From: Amorphoplanes friuliensis DSM 7358 | Lineage (GTDB): Bacteria > Actinomycetota > Actinomycetes > Mycobacteriales > Micromonosporaceae | DNA length: 64,000 bases | NCBI RefSeq assembly: GCF_000494755.1 | Contig: NC_022657.1 | Location: 8,214,001-8,278,000, forward strand | Reading direction: 5' to 3' | Shown: in pieces, positions 8,362 through 16,819 of the stretch | How positions within the stretch are numbered: position 1 is the first letter of the stretch | How the letters are laid out: each line of letters starts with the position of its first letter | Notes under the pieces: model-generated | What the model was told of the DNA's origin: nothing | What the model saw: only the letters and a program-made list of their open reading frames with translations | The model's database searches: none | Position numbers and translations under genes: made by a program

Positions 8362-9207
8362 TCAGGCAGCCCCGGACAGTGCGGTCGAACGGCTCAGGTC
8401 CTGCCATTTTTCGAGATCGGCCCGGACCTGGTCGAGGTGGTGGCCGATGGCCTCGACGGCGTCGGCGCCGAGGGCCAGGCGCAGCGGCGGCTTGTCGGCG
8501 GCGAGCGCGGTGAGGATCGCCTGCGCGGCTCTGGCCGGATCACCCGGCTGGGTGCCGTCCATCGTGTCCACAGCCGTCCGGGTCTGCGAGGTCGACACCC
8601 GGTACGCGTCGATCGGCGTCGACCGGTGCATCCGCGCCCCGCCGAACTCGGTCCGGAACGCTCCGGGCTCCACGATCATCGTGGTGATCCCGAACGGGCG
8701 GACCTCGGCGGCGAGCGCCTCGGAGAGTCCTTCCAGCGCGAACTTCGCAGCGCAGTATGCACCGAAGCCGGGCGGGCCGACCTGCCCGCCCATCGAGCTC
8801 ATCTGGACGATCGCACCGCTGCCCTGCGCCCGCAGGTACGGGAGGACGGCCTTGGTGACCTCGACGGCGCCGAAGAACATCACCTCCATGAGCGTGCGGA
8901 GGTCAGCCAGGTCGAGTTCCTCCACCGCGCCGACCGACCCGTACCCGGCGTTGTTGACGACCACGTCGACCCGGCCGTACGTGTCCAGGGTGGTCGCGAC
9001 CGCCGCCGTGACCGACGCCGGATCGGTGACGTCCAGGGCTGCGGCGGTGATCCGTCCATCGCCCGTTTGCACCAGGTCGTCGAGTTGTTCGGGCCGGCGA
9101 GCGGTGGCCATGACCCGGTCACCCGCCGCGTGGGCCGCCAGGGCCAGCTCGCGGCCGAAGCCCGAGGAACAGCCCGTGATCAGCCATACTTTGTCGCTTT
9201 TCACCAT
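8362..9207 (-). CDS. Short-chain dehydrogenase/reductase
   Basis: A 281-residue classical SDR: cofactor motif TGCSSGFG near residue 11, NNAGYG in the middle, and active-site Ser...YxxxK seen as SSMGGQ...YCAAK. The cofactor loop and C-terminal RMHRSTPIDAYR suggest the branch often annotated as oxidoreductase of unknown substrate. The ATG at 9207 is taken because the Rossmann strand DKVWLITG begins five residues later; the frame upstream to 9264 has no SDR-like residues. It is divergent from a LysR regulator gene 71 nt away, a standard regulator/target arrangement. Confidence 0.85.
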   Translation of the reverse strand: MVKSDKVWLITGCSSGFGRELALAAHAAGDRVMATARRPEQLDDLVQTGDGRITAAALDVTDPASVTAAVATTLDTYGRVDVVVNNAGYGSVGAVEELDLADLRTLMEVMFFGAVEVTKAVLPYLRAQGSGAIVQMSSMGGQVGPPGFGAYCAAKFALEGLSEALAAEVRPFGITTMIVEPGAFRTEFGGARMHRSTPIDAYRVSTSQTRTAVDTMDGTQPGDPARAAQAILTALAADKPPLRLALGADAVEAIGHHLDQVRADLEKWQDLSRSTALSGAA

Positions 9208-9248
9208 GGGTTCCAGCGTGGCGGTCCGGGAGCAACGGGTCCAACATC

Positions 9249-9262
9249 GACTTCCTGGAGTC
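9249..9262. promoter_or_regulatory. Short dyad in SDR/LysR divergent region
   Basis: GACT-TCCTGG-AGTC dyad 17 nt before the LysR start codon. It lies where an autoregulatory LysR site is expected, but the arms are only four bp, so it is weak support. Confidence 0.3.
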
Positions 9263-9278
9263 ACTACAGTCTGGGGCT

Positions 9279-10181
9279 GTGACCCCTGAGCTGCGGCACT
9301 TGAGGTACTTCGTCGCGGTGGCCGAGCGGCTGAGTTTCACCCGCGCGGCAGCCGACCTGCACATCGCGCAGCAGTCCCTCTCGGCGCAGATCACCGTTCT
9401 GGAACGCACACTCGGCGCGCGCCTCTTCGACCGCGACAGCACCGGCACCCGGCTCAGCGAGGTCGGCCGCATCTTCCTGCCCGAGGCCTGCGCGGTCCTG
9501 GCCCGCGCCGAGGAGGCCGTCGGGACGGTCACCCGGGCCGCGCGGGGTGAGATCGGCCGCCTCCACGTCGCTTTCCTGTCCTCGGTGGCCAATTACATGC
9601 TGCCGCCGATCGTCCGGGCGTTCCGGGCGGCCTGCCCCGACGTCGAACTGATCACCACCGACACCGGCATCGCCGACCTGGTCGCGGGTCTCCGGGACGG
9701 TACGTTCGACGCCGCCTTCACCCGGCCGCCGCTGGTCGACGACCTGGTCACGCGCACGTTGATCGTCGAGCCGGTCTGCGCGGTGCTGCCCGTGGCGCAC
9801 CGGCTCGCCGGCCGGGACGAGATCCAGCTGGCCGAGCTGGCGGACGACCCCTGGGTGCTCACCCCGCGCACCTCCTGGCCGCCCTGGCACGCCAAGTACG
9901 ACCGGGACTTCGCCATGGCCGGTTTCTCCCCGCAGGTGGCGCAGCGGGCGGCGACCGTGCCGAGCCTCCTGGGGCTGGTCGCGGCCGGGGTCGGGGTGAC
10001 GTGGCTGGCCCGGTCGGCGCGGACGTTGCGCGACTCCGGCGTGGTTTTTGTCCCGCTCAGCGGCGAGCAGGCGTCGACGGTCGCCGCCTGGCGTCCGGAC
10101 GCCGACCGCCCGGCCCTGCCGCACCTGTTGACCGTGGCCACCGAGCTGGCCGCGACCACTGATCTGACGCGGTCAGGCTGA
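9279..10181 (+). CDS. LysR-family transcriptional regulator
   Basis: A 300-residue LTTR. The winged-helix DNA-binding domain occupies residues 1-60 (MTPELRHLRYFVAVAERLSF...ADLHIAQQSLSAQITVLERTLGARLFDR), followed by the helical linker and the periplasmic-binding-like effector domain (AFLSSVANYMLPPIVRAFR, FDAAFTRPPLVDD). The effector is unknown. It is divergently placed from the SDR gene, which it probably controls. The start is GTG at 9279. Confidence 0.92.
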   Translation: MTPELRHLRYFVAVAERLSFTRAAADLHIAQQSLSAQITVLERTLGARLFDRDSTGTRLSEVGRIFLPEACAVLARAEEAVGTVTRAARGEIGRLHVAFLSSVANYMLPPIVRAFRAACPDVELITTDTGIADLVAGLRDGTFDAAFTRPPLVDDLVTRTLIVEPVCAVLPVAHRLAGRDEIQLAELADDPWVLTPRTSWPPWHAKYDRDFAMAGFSPQVAQRAATVPSLLGLVAAGVGVTWLARSARTLRDSGVVFVPLSGEQASTVAAWRPDADRPALPHLLTVATELAATTDLTRSG

Positions 10182-10207
10182 GCCAGTTTCTTGCGTTCGA
10201 TAAAAGT

Positions 10208-10222
10208 TTGCAGTGACTGCAA
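10208..10222. promoter_or_regulatory. Palindromic operator/promoter upstream of TetR-MFS operon
   Basis: The perfect dyad TTGCAGT-G-ACTGCAA lies 21 nt before the TetR GTG start. Its first half overlaps a possible -35 (TTGCAG) with GTAACT 17 nt later as a weak -10. This placement fits autorepression by the TetR protein. Confidence 0.6.
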
Positions 10223-10243
10223 GTTCAGTCGTAACTTGGTCCG

Positions 10244-10870
10244 GTGCAGACCTCTCCCCCGCGCAGTTCGTCCGGACGCCGGGACCGCAAGAAGCAGCAG
10301 ACCAAGGACGCTCTGATCGCCGCCGCCCTGCGTCTGGTGGACGAGCGTGGCCTCGAGCGGGTGACCGTCGAGGAGATCAGCGCGGTGGTCGACGTGTCGC
10401 CGCGGACGTTCTTCAACTACTTCACCGGCAAGGACGAGGCGCTGATCGGCGATCCCCTCGTCGACGCGGAGGAGTTCCGCGCCCGCCTGGCCGCACTGCC
10501 TGCCGAGATCCCCGTCATCGGCGCGCTGCTGCTCGCTCTGGCCCCCGCTGTCGCCCAGATCCAGGCCGACCGGGAGCTCTGGCTGATCCGGCTGCGGGTC
10601 ATCGAGCAGAACCCCGGCCTGCTGCCGGCCCTGATGGCCCGCGGTGCCGTCGCCGAACGCGAGTTCGTTGCCGCCGTCGCCGAGCGCGCGGGTCTGACTC
10701 CGCAGGACGCGTACCCGCAGGTGGTGGCGGCTGCGACCGGCGCCGCGTTCCGGGTCGCGATGATCCGGTGGGCCGCGGGTGACGGCGTACCCCCGCTCTC
10801 CGATTGTGTGCACGAGGCCTTCGGCGTGCTCGCCACCGGCCTGGCCGACCCTACGAACGAGGAAGTGTGA
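10244..10870 (+). CDS. TetR-family transcriptional regulator
   Basis: A 208-residue TetR regulator. The N-terminal helix-turn-helix reads KDALIAAALRLVDERGLERVTVEEISAVVDVSPRTFFNYFTGKDEAL, with the conserved TFFNYF recognition helix. The C-terminal ligand domain resembles those of drug-efflux regulators. Its TGA overlaps the ATG of the MFS transporter (TGATG at 10868-10872), so the two are translationally coupled and the regulator most likely represses its own efflux operon through the dyad just upstream. Confidence 0.92.
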   Translation: MQTSPPRSSSGRRDRKKQQTKDALIAAALRLVDERGLERVTVEEISAVVDVSPRTFFNYFTGKDEALIGDPLVDAEEFRARLAALPAEIPVIGALLLALAPAVAQIQADRELWLIRLRVIEQNPGLLPALMARGAVAEREFVAAVAERAGLTPQDAYPQVVAAATGAAFRVAMIRWAAGDGVPPLSDCVHEAFGVLATGLADPTNEEV

Positions 10871-12543
10871 TGTCACCCGAGAAGGAAACCGGCACCACCG
10901 CCACCCGGGCGGAAGCCGTGGTCGCCGAGGATGCCGTGGCCCTGGCCGGCGTTCCCGTCCCAGACGACGCAGTCGCAGGCGAGGCGACCGCCGTGGCCGG
11001 CCGGATGTCGCACCGCGAGGTCATCCAGGCACTCTCCGGCCTGATGCTCGGCATGTTCGTGTCGATCCTCGCCTCGACGATCGTCTCGAACGCCCTGCCC
11101 CGGATCATCGCGGACCTCGGCGGCACGCAGTCCGTCTACACCTGGATCGTCACCACCGAGCTGCTGGCCATGACGGCGACCGTGCCGCTGTGGGGCAAGA
11201 TGGCCGACCTCTACAGCAAGAAGCTGCTGATCCAGCTGTCGCTCGGCCTGTTCGTGGCGGGGTCGCTGATCGCCGGCTTCACCCCGAATGTCGAGATCCT
11301 GATCGTCAGCCGCGTCGTGCAGGGCATCGGCGCCGGCGGCATGACCGCCCTCGCCATGATCGTCATGGCCGCGATGATCCCGCCGCGCGAGCTCGGCCGT
11401 TACTCCGGCATGTTCGGCGCGGTCTTCGGTGTGGCGACCATCGCCGGCCCGCTGATCGGCGGCGTCCTGGTCGACACGTCCTGGCTCGGCTGGCGGTGGT
11501 GCTTCTTCATCGGCGTGCCGTTCTCCGTGGCCGCCATCCTGCTGCTGCAGCGCACGCTGCACCTTCCGACGGTACGCAGGGAAGCCGTCATCGACTGGCT
11601 GGGCGCGTTCCTCATCACGGCCGGCGTCAGTGACCTGCTGATCTGGTCGACCCTGGCCGGCAACCACTTCGCGTGGGCCTCCTGGGAGACCGCGGTCTTC
11701 GTCGCCGCCGGCGTGATCCTGCTGGCTCTGGCCGTCTGGGCCGAGTCCCGGGCGCCCGAACCGATCATTCCGCTGTCGATCTTCCGCAACCGCACGGTCT
11801 CGCTGACCATCGTGGCCAGCGTCCTCGTCGGCGTGGCGATGTTCGGCGGAACCGTCTTCCTGTCGCAGTACTTCCAGGTCTCCCTGGGCAAGTCCCCGAC
11901 GGTCGCCGGCCTGATGAGCCTCCCGATGATCTTCGGCCTGCTGGTCTCCTCGACCGTCGCCGGCGCGCTGATCACCAAGTACGGCCGCTGGAAGGCTTAC
12001 CTGGTCGCAGGCTCGATCGTGATGACCGGCGGCATGCTGCTCCTCAGCACCATCAGCGCAACCACCAGCGCGCTGATGCTGTCGATCTACATGGCCGTAC
12101 TCGGCATCGGCGTCGGCATGCTCATGCAAAACCTGGTGCTCGCCGCCCAGAACGACGTCCCGGCCAACGAACTCGGTGCCTCCACCTCGGCACTCACGTT
12201 CTTCCGCAGCATGGGCGGCGCGATCGGCGTCAGCGCCCTGGGTGCCGTCCTCGCCGCCCGGGTCACCACGCTGATGACCGAACGCTTCGGCCCCGCCGCG
12301 ACCGGCGGCAGCGGCACGGCTGCGGTGCCGGACCTGGCCACGCTCCCGGCACCGGTCCGGGCCATCGTCGCCGACGTCTACGGCCAGGCCACGGCCGAGT
12401 TGTTCCTGGTCGGCGCCCCGATCGCCGCCCTGGCCGTGATCGCGGTCCTCTTCATCAAGGAAAAGCCCCTCCACACCATGAGCGGCGACGAACGCCGCGC
12501 CCAGGAAGAAAAGGCCGCCGCCACCGGCGTGCCGATGCACTGA
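10870..12543 (+). CDS. MFS drug-efflux transporter, DHA2 (14-TM) family
   Basis: A 557-residue proton-driven exporter of the EmrB/QacA type. Hallmarks: the first helix LMLGMFVSILASTIVSNALPRI, the motif A loop WGKMADLYSKK, and the motif C region GAVFGVATIAGPLIGGVLVD; about 14 hydrophobic helices follow, ending in a Lys/Arg/Glu-rich tail. Substrates of this family are lipophilic drugs and dyes; which one is exported here cannot be read. The start ATG at 10870 overlaps the TetR stop codon. A strong terminator follows ten nt after the stop. Confidence 0.93.
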   Translation: MSPEKETGTTATRAEAVVAEDAVALAGVPVPDDAVAGEATAVAGRMSHREVIQALSGLMLGMFVSILASTIVSNALPRIIADLGGTQSVYTWIVTTELLAMTATVPLWGKMADLYSKKLLIQLSLGLFVAGSLIAGFTPNVEILIVSRVVQGIGAGGMTALAMIVMAAMIPPRELGRYSGMFGAVFGVATIAGPLIGGVLVDTSWLGWRWCFFIGVPFSVAAILLLQRTLHLPTVRREAVIDWLGAFLITAGVSDLLIWSTLAGNHFAWASWETAVFVAAGVILLALAVWAESRAPEPIIPLSIFRNRTVSLTIVASVLVGVAMFGGTVFLSQYFQVSLGKSPTVAGLMSLPMIFGLLVSSTVAGALITKYGRWKAYLVAGSIVMTGGMLLLSTISATTSALMLSIYMAVLGIGVGMLMQNLVLAAQNDVPANELGASTSALTFFRSMGGAIGVSALGAVLAARVTTLMTERFGPAATGGSGTAAVPDLATLPAPVRAIVADVYGQATAELFLVGAPIAALAVIAVLFIKEKPLHTMSGDERRAQEEKAAATGVPMH

Positions 12544-12552
12544 CCAAACCGC

Positions 12553-12580
12553 AAAAAGGGCCCCTCCGGGGGCCCTTTTT
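12553..12580 (+). terminator. Rho-independent terminator after MFS gene
   Basis: Stem AAAAAGGGCCCC / GGGGGCCCTTTTT with a three-base loop and a run of T on the + strand, ten nt after the MFS stop codon. Confidence 0.9.
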
Positions 12581-12585
12581 CGTGC

Positions 12586-13297
12586 GCTGGGCGCGTCCCC
12601 CAACGCCGCGCCGGTCGAGGACCTCGGCCGGCCCAGGGCCGTGCCTTCTCTACGCCGGCCGACGCGCAAACCCAAAGCCGTCGCCGTCCAAGCGCGGCCC
12701 AGGAACGCCGTCACGCGCAACCTGGAAGCGCCATCCCCAGCGTGGCCCGGAAGCTTCATCCACACGCCGCCTGGAAGCGCCATCCCAAGCCTGGCTCAGG
12801 AGCTTCATCCACACGCCGCCTTGAAGCGCCATCCCAAGCCTGGCTCAGGAGCTTCATCCACACGCCGCCTTGAAGCGCCATCCCAAGCGCGGCCGGGAAG
12901 CGCCATCCCGAGCGCGGCGCGGAGGCGCCGTCCAAACGCAGCCCAGAGAGCGCCATCGCAGGCGCAGCCCAGAGAGCGCCAACCCAGGCGCAGCCCAGAG
13001 AGCGCCCACCCAGGCGCGGCGCGGAAGCGCCAACCCAGGCACGGCGCGAAGCGCCGTTCAACGCAGCCCCGAGACCACAATCTCGAGCGTGGCACGGAAG
13101 CGCCGTCCAAATGCAGCCCGGAATCCACCATTTCAGGCGCGGCGCGGAGACGCCGTCCAAGCGCGGCCCGGAGAGCACCATCCCGGGAACAGCCCGGAAG
13201 CGCCGTCCAAGCGCAGCCCCGCCCCGGGCTGCCTTCCAATCACGGCCCGCAAGCGACGTACAACCTCGGCCCGGCAATGGTCATACGCCGGCCGTAG
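12586..13297. repeat. Field of degenerate ~25-bp tandem repeats (intergenic)
   Basis: About 28 imperfect units of 24-26 bp with an approximate consensus GGAAGCGCCRTCCCAAGCGC plus GGCCC fill the whole space between the MFS terminator and ynfA. Two 49-bp dimers at 12774-12822 and 12823-12871 are identical, and a third at 12724-12772 is a near copy; the rest decay outward. Because the period is not a multiple of three, all frames stay open on the minus strand, giving spurious open frames. No start with a ribosome-binding site, no spacer pattern and no transposase are seen, so I treat it as a non-coding minisatellite-like array. Confidence 0.75.
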
Positions 13298-13311
13298 GGC
13301 GCTACCCGCCC

Positions 13312-13656
13312 CTATGCGCTGCGCGGGGCGTACATGATGACGGCGACGCCGACCAGGCAGAACGTTGCGCCGATCAGGTCCCAGCGGTCCGGGCGGAAAC
13401 CGTCGACCAACATCCCCCAGACGAGTGACCCGGCGACGAAGACTCCGCCGTACGCGGCGAGGATCCGGCCGAAGTTCGCGTCCGGCTGGAGGGTGGCCAC
13501 GAAGCCGTAGGCGCCCAGGGCTGCCACGCCCGCGCCGATGAAGAGCAGGCCGCGGTGCTCGCGGATGCCCTGCCAGACGAGCCAGGCGCCACCGATCTCG
13601 GCGAGGGCGGCGAGCAGGAAAAGACCGATGGAACGCAGCACCGACATGGGCTGCAT
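13312..13656 (-). CDS. ynfA: YnfA/UPF0060 family small membrane protein
   Basis: A 114-residue four-helix membrane protein matching the UPF0060/YnfA family: SIGLFLLAALAEIGGAWLVWQ in helix 1, GVAALGAYGFVATLQP in helix 2, FGRILAAYGGVFVAGSLVWG in helix 3 and DLIGATFCLVGVAVIMYAPR in helix 4. The family resembles SMR transporters in size; transport activity is not established for most members. Start is ATG at 13656, or the ATG three codons later. Confidence 0.93.
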   Translation of the reverse strand: MQPMSVLRSIGLFLLAALAEIGGAWLVWQGIREHRGLLFIGAGVAALGAYGFVATLQPDANFGRILAAYGGVFVAGSLVWGMLVDGFRPDRWDLIGATFCLVGVAVIMYAPRSA

Positions 13657-13672
13657 TCCATCAGAGGGAAGA

Positions 13673-14029
13673 TCAGCTGGGGCGGAGCCCCACGGAGGTC
13701 CGCGGCGACGGCGGCTCGGCGCATCCGAGCAGGCCGACCAGGCCGGAGATCCAGAGCTGGCGGTACACGGTCGGGCTCGGGTGGCTGACCACCAGCTTGA
13801 CGCCGCTGGCGGCGGCCGTGTGGAAGCACGCCACCAGGATGCCGATGCCGATGCTGTCGATCAGCATCACCCGTTGGAGGTCGAGGTCGATCTTGCCCGG
13901 CGTGCTGCTGGTCAGCACGTCGTTGACGGCGTCGCGCATCACGTGGGCGTTGTCAAGATCAATTTCGCCGCTCGGCGCGATCTCGACGGTGCCATCGGCC
14001 AACTGGCGAGTGGTGATCGGCAGATACAC
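13673..14029 (-). CDS. STAS-domain protein (anti-sigma factor antagonist-like)
   Basis: A 118-residue STAS-domain protein. Motifs: VEIAPSGEIDLDNAHVMRDAVNDVL, then LDLQRVMLIDSIGIGILVACFHTAAASGVKLVVSHP; the DS(I)G segment is where SpoIIAA-type proteins carry the phosphorylated Ser, here in LIDSIGI. Such proteins bind anti-sigma kinases in partner-switching systems; no kinase partner lies nearby. I choose GTG at 14029 because GGAAGAGGG sits just upstream; the frame stays open to 14206 but that extension is not STAS-like. Confidence 0.8.
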   Translation of the reverse strand: MYLPITTRQLADGTVEIAPSGEIDLDNAHVMRDAVNDVLTSSTPGKIDLDLQRVMLIDSIGIGILVACFHTAAASGVKLVVSHPSPTVYRQLWISGLVGLLGCAEPPSPRTSVGLRPS

Positions 14030-14306
14030 AGCTGCCCTCTTCCTGGCGTCGTGCGGGCGACGCCAAACCTTCGTAACGGGAGTCTCTGCGCCGACCTGCT
14101 GCGCAGCTCGGGCCTCACCAAGGCACCGACCGGACACCGCGTACCGACAACAGTCCGCTGGTCTGCAAGTTACGCCAGGTAGGCGCGGAACGCCAGAGTA
14201 GTTCATATGGCCAGAATGTGCGGGAACGGTCAGCAGCAGGCATCGGCGTTGACGACTCGCCGACCGGGGCCGAATACTCAGCGTATGCGGACGAGCAACT
14301 GGCGAG

Positions 14307-15311
14307 ATGGGTGAAGTTCACTTCAGGACGGTCCCGGCCGCTCCTGGATCCCCGACGACCGCCAGCTTCAGCAGCGCGGACATCGACGACACGCGCTCGC
14401 TGCTAAACCGGTTCTACTATCCGGTGGCCGTCGGTACGCCCGCCGGGCCCGAGGGTTTCCGGTTCGAGGCCGAGGTGATCCAACTCGGACCGCTCACGGT
14501 GGGTCACCTGGAATTCGGCGCACCCGTGACGGTCGTCGCTGCGGAACTGGACGCCTATCACGTATCCATGCCGACCGCGGGCCGCATTCACGCCCGGCAC
14601 GCCGGCCGCGAGGTGGTCGCGAGCCCGTCCACCGGTGTTGTCTTCGGCCCGGGCCGACCCGTCTACACGATGCACGACGCGTACTCGGCCGAGCTGAACG
14701 TCAAGATCGAACGCCCGGCCCTGGAGCACGAGCTCGCCACGCTGCTCGGTCACCCCGTCACCGGCCCGATCGACCTGCCCCCGTCCATGGACCTGCGTAC
14801 CGGTGCGGCTCGGAGCTGGCGCCGCCTCGTCCAGTTGCTCCGCAGGGAGAGCGGAGAGCAGGGCAGCCTGATCTGGCAGCCGCTGATCGCCGAGCAGCTA
14901 CGGCTGAGTGTGCTCGACGGGTTGCTGCTGACCGTGCCCCACCGGTACACCGACGAGCTCACCGCGCCGGCGCCGGCGGGTCCGCCGCGGGCGATCCAGC
15001 GGGCCATCGACGCGATCCAGGACGAACCCGAGCGGCAGTTCAGCGTCGGTGATCTGGCCCGGATCGCCGGGCTGAGCGTGCGGTCACTGCAAGAGGGCTT
15101 CCGGCGGCACGTGGAGTGCTCGCCGATGTCCTACCTGCAGACCGTCCGGCTGGGGCGGGCGCACGACGCCCTGCGCCGCGAGGACCCGGCGCGGGTCTCG
15201 GTCGCGACGGTGGCGCACCGCACCGGTTTTGCCCATCTCGGCCGCTTCGCCTCCGCCTACCGCGCCCGCTTCGGCGAATGCCCCTCCGAAACCCTGCGCG
15301 GAGCCGACTGA
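14307..15311 (+). CDS. AraC-family transcriptional regulator
   Basis: A 334-residue regulator. The N-terminal 200 residues form an AraC-binding-like cupin region (VIQLGPLTVGHLEFGAPVTV, SMPTAGRIHARHAGREVVASPSTGVVFGPG), and residues 230-330 are the paired helix-turn-helix domain (FSVGDLARIAGLSVRSLQEGFRRHVECSPMSYLQ, then VSVATVAHRTGFAHLGRFASAYRARFGECPSE). It is divergent from the STAS gene. Its 3' end runs into a 19-bp tandem repeat. Confidence 0.92.
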   Translation: MGEVHFRTVPAAPGSPTTASFSSADIDDTRSLLNRFYYPVAVGTPAGPEGFRFEAEVIQLGPLTVGHLEFGAPVTVVAAELDAYHVSMPTAGRIHARHAGREVVASPSTGVVFGPGRPVYTMHDAYSAELNVKIERPALEHELATLLGHPVTGPIDLPPSMDLRTGAARSWRRLVQLLRRESGEQGSLIWQPLIAEQLRLSVLDGLLLTVPHRYTDELTAPAPAGPPRAIQRAIDAIQDEPERQFSVGDLARIAGLSVRSLQEGFRRHVECSPMSYLQTVRLGRAHDALRREDPARVSVATVAHRTGFAHLGRFASAYRARFGECPSETLRGAD

Positions 15312-15368
15312 CCTGCGCGGTGCCGACTGACCTGCACAGCGCCGACCGACCTGCGCGGCGCCGACTGA
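15293..15368. repeat. Four 19-bp tandem repeats at the end of the araC-type gene
   Basis: Units 15293-15311, 15312-15330, 15331-15349 and 15350-15368 follow CCTGCGCGGNGCCGACTGA. The first unit contains the AraC stop codon, and all but the third unit end in TGA (the third ends in CGA). Confidence 0.85.
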
Positions 15369-15376
15369 GGCGTGCT

Positions 15377-15748
15377 CTATTCGCCGGGGTCGTGGCGCCG
15401 GTCGCGACGGGGCATCTCCTCGATGCGGGGTGCGCCGGCCAGCTCGCCGAAGAGGTTGCCGCGAGGCGGAACCCAGTCGCGCCAGGGTCCGAGCCGCTGG
15501 GGCACCGCGGCCGCGACGCCGTCACCGGCACCTTGCAGAGCACGCAGATATTCCAGAACCCGGGTGGCCGAGACTCCGCCGTCCACCGCCAGGCCGATCA
15601 TCGTCCGGGTGTCGTCGTCGAGCACGACCTCGCGCCGACGCAGCAGCGCGGCGAGTCCCGCCAATATCTGCACGACCTCGTCGGCGTCCCGCTCGGCGTC
15701 CGGCAGGCTGCTCACCTCTGCACTTCCACGACATCGTCCATGTGTCAC
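15377..15748 (-). CDS. Hypothetical protein, about 123 aa
   Basis: I do not recognise this family. A soluble protein with an N-terminal acidic helical half (DADEVVQILAGLAALLRRREVVLDDDTRTMIGLAVDGGVSATRVLEYLRALQ) and a Pro/Arg-rich C-terminus (PWRDWVPPRGNLFGE). There is no signal peptide or Cys motif. Start is uncertain: GTG at 15748, or GTG at 15715 just after GCAGAG. It is convergent with the AraC gene. Confidence 0.5.
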   Translation of the reverse strand: MTHGRCRGSAEVSSLPDAERDADEVVQILAGLAALLRRREVVLDDDTRTMIGLAVDGGVSATRVLEYLRALQGAGDGVAAAVPQRLGPWRDWVPPRGNLFGELAGAPRIEEMPRRDRRHDPGE

Positions 15749-16032
15749 GTTCCCCTCGCGACACGTGCCGCGAGTCGCCGCAGCGGCCCCCGTACTGAGT
15801 GGTCCCCGCCGGACCCCTCACACACGTGCCAACGCAGAAATGTATTCGGCTCGCTACGCACCGTCCATCCGATGCGCGCGATGGTTGTCCGAATCACGCT
15901 CGCTTGGAGGTCGAAGTGGCCCATCGTCCGATTTGTGGAGACGCGAGAACCGGCGTGAAGATCTGGCCGAGCTGGGTAAGGCGGAGTAGGACTGAGACCA
16001 CTCACCAGCCCGGCATCCACCTTGGAGGACGC

Positions 16033-16323
16033 ATGACGGACCAGAACCGGCAACCGCTGGAGGAAAGCCCGGAGGTCGCGGACGCGGTGGAGGACGACGT
16101 CGCCGTGGACGCGTTCATCACCGGAGGCGGGCCCGACGCCGACAACCCGGAGTTCCTCCAGCCCGGCGAGGAGCCCACCGTGCGCACCGGGGCGGACCAG
16201 CCGTGGGATCCCGAGGATCTGGCCGCGGCCGAGGGCCGGGACCCGACACCCGAGAACGTCGAGCGCGCCCGCGAGGAGCTCGAGCGCGACGGTGCCGCCG
16301 CCATCGAGCGCACGGTTCCCTGA
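16033..16323 (+). CDS. Small acidic hypothetical protein
   Basis: A 96-residue, strongly acidic, probably disordered protein (AVEDDVAVDAFITGGGPDADNPEF, WDPEDLAAAEGRDPTPENVERAREELERDG). No family recognised. The ATG at 16033 has a GGAGG ribosome-binding site five nt upstream, which is the best sign that it is real. It is convergent with the GNAT gene. Confidence 0.6.
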   Translation: MTDQNRQPLEESPEVADAVEDDVAVDAFITGGGPDADNPEFLQPGEEPTVRTGADQPWDPEDLAAAEGRDPTPENVERAREELERDGAAAIERTVP

Positions 16324-16327
16324 CCTC

Positions 16328-16804
16328 TCACAGCGCGCGGGTCCAGGTCTGGCCGACGAGGTCCGCACCGAAACTGTGGTGCGGTTCCTCGTCGACCAGG
16401 ACAAATCCCGCCGCCTGGTAGATGCGCCGCGCGGCTGTGAGCACGTCGTTGGTCCACAGCGTCAGCTCGCGATATCCCGCGCCGGCCGCGAACCGCAGAC
16501 ATTCGGCGACCAGCGCGGCGCCGAGACCACGCCCTCGGGCATCCGGGTGCACGAGCAGGATGCGCAGCTTGGCGGCGGCGCCGTCACCCGGGACGCAGAA
16601 GACGCAGCCCGCCCGCGAGCCGTCCACCTCCGCCATCCAGGCCGCCTTGGGACCGGGGCCGGTGGTGAAGTCCGCGACGATCCGCGCGACCAGTCCCTCG
16701 AAGCTCGTGTCCCAGCCGTACTCGGCGGCGTAGAGCTCACCGTGGGCCTGGACGACCCAGCCCAGGTCACCCGGCTCACCCAGCCGGCGGATTGTCGTTG
16801 CCAC
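16328..16804 (-). CDS. GNAT-family N-acetyltransferase
   Basis: A 158-residue acetyl-CoA-dependent acetyltransferase. The acetyl-CoA-binding motif A is LRILLVHPDARGRGLGAALVAECLRFA, with the R/QxxGxG/A signature ARGRGLGA, followed by ELTLWTNDVLTAARRIYQAAGFVLVDEE. Substrate unknown; the N-terminal part (GELYAAEYGWDTSFEGLVARIVADF) is the pattern seen in MarR-GNAT fusion proteins, but no MarR part is present. It starts with GTG and is divergent from a TetR gene, with a clear dyad between them. Confidence 0.85.
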   Translation of the reverse strand: MATTIRRLGEPGDLGWVVQAHGELYAAEYGWDTSFEGLVARIVADFTTGPGPKAAWMAEVDGSRAGCVFCVPGDGAAAKLRILLVHPDARGRGLGAALVAECLRFAAGAGYRELTLWTNDVLTAARRIYQAAGFVLVDEEPHHSFGADLVGQTWTRAL

Positions 16805-16819
16805 CCGGCACCTCCCCCC

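Noticed and set aside
10873..12783. 636-codon minus-strand open frame
   Set aside because: Antisense to the MFS transporter; a His/Asp/Gly/Arg-rich translation typical of mirrored GC-rich codons.
12756..13277. Trp/Ala/Gly/Leu-rich minus-strand frames in the 25-bp repeats
   Set aside because: Several overlapping frames are open at once because the repeat period is not divisible by three; no ribosome-binding site or start conservation.
12586..13297. CRISPR array
   Set aside because: Units directly abut without unique spacers, identity is low and no cas genes are near.
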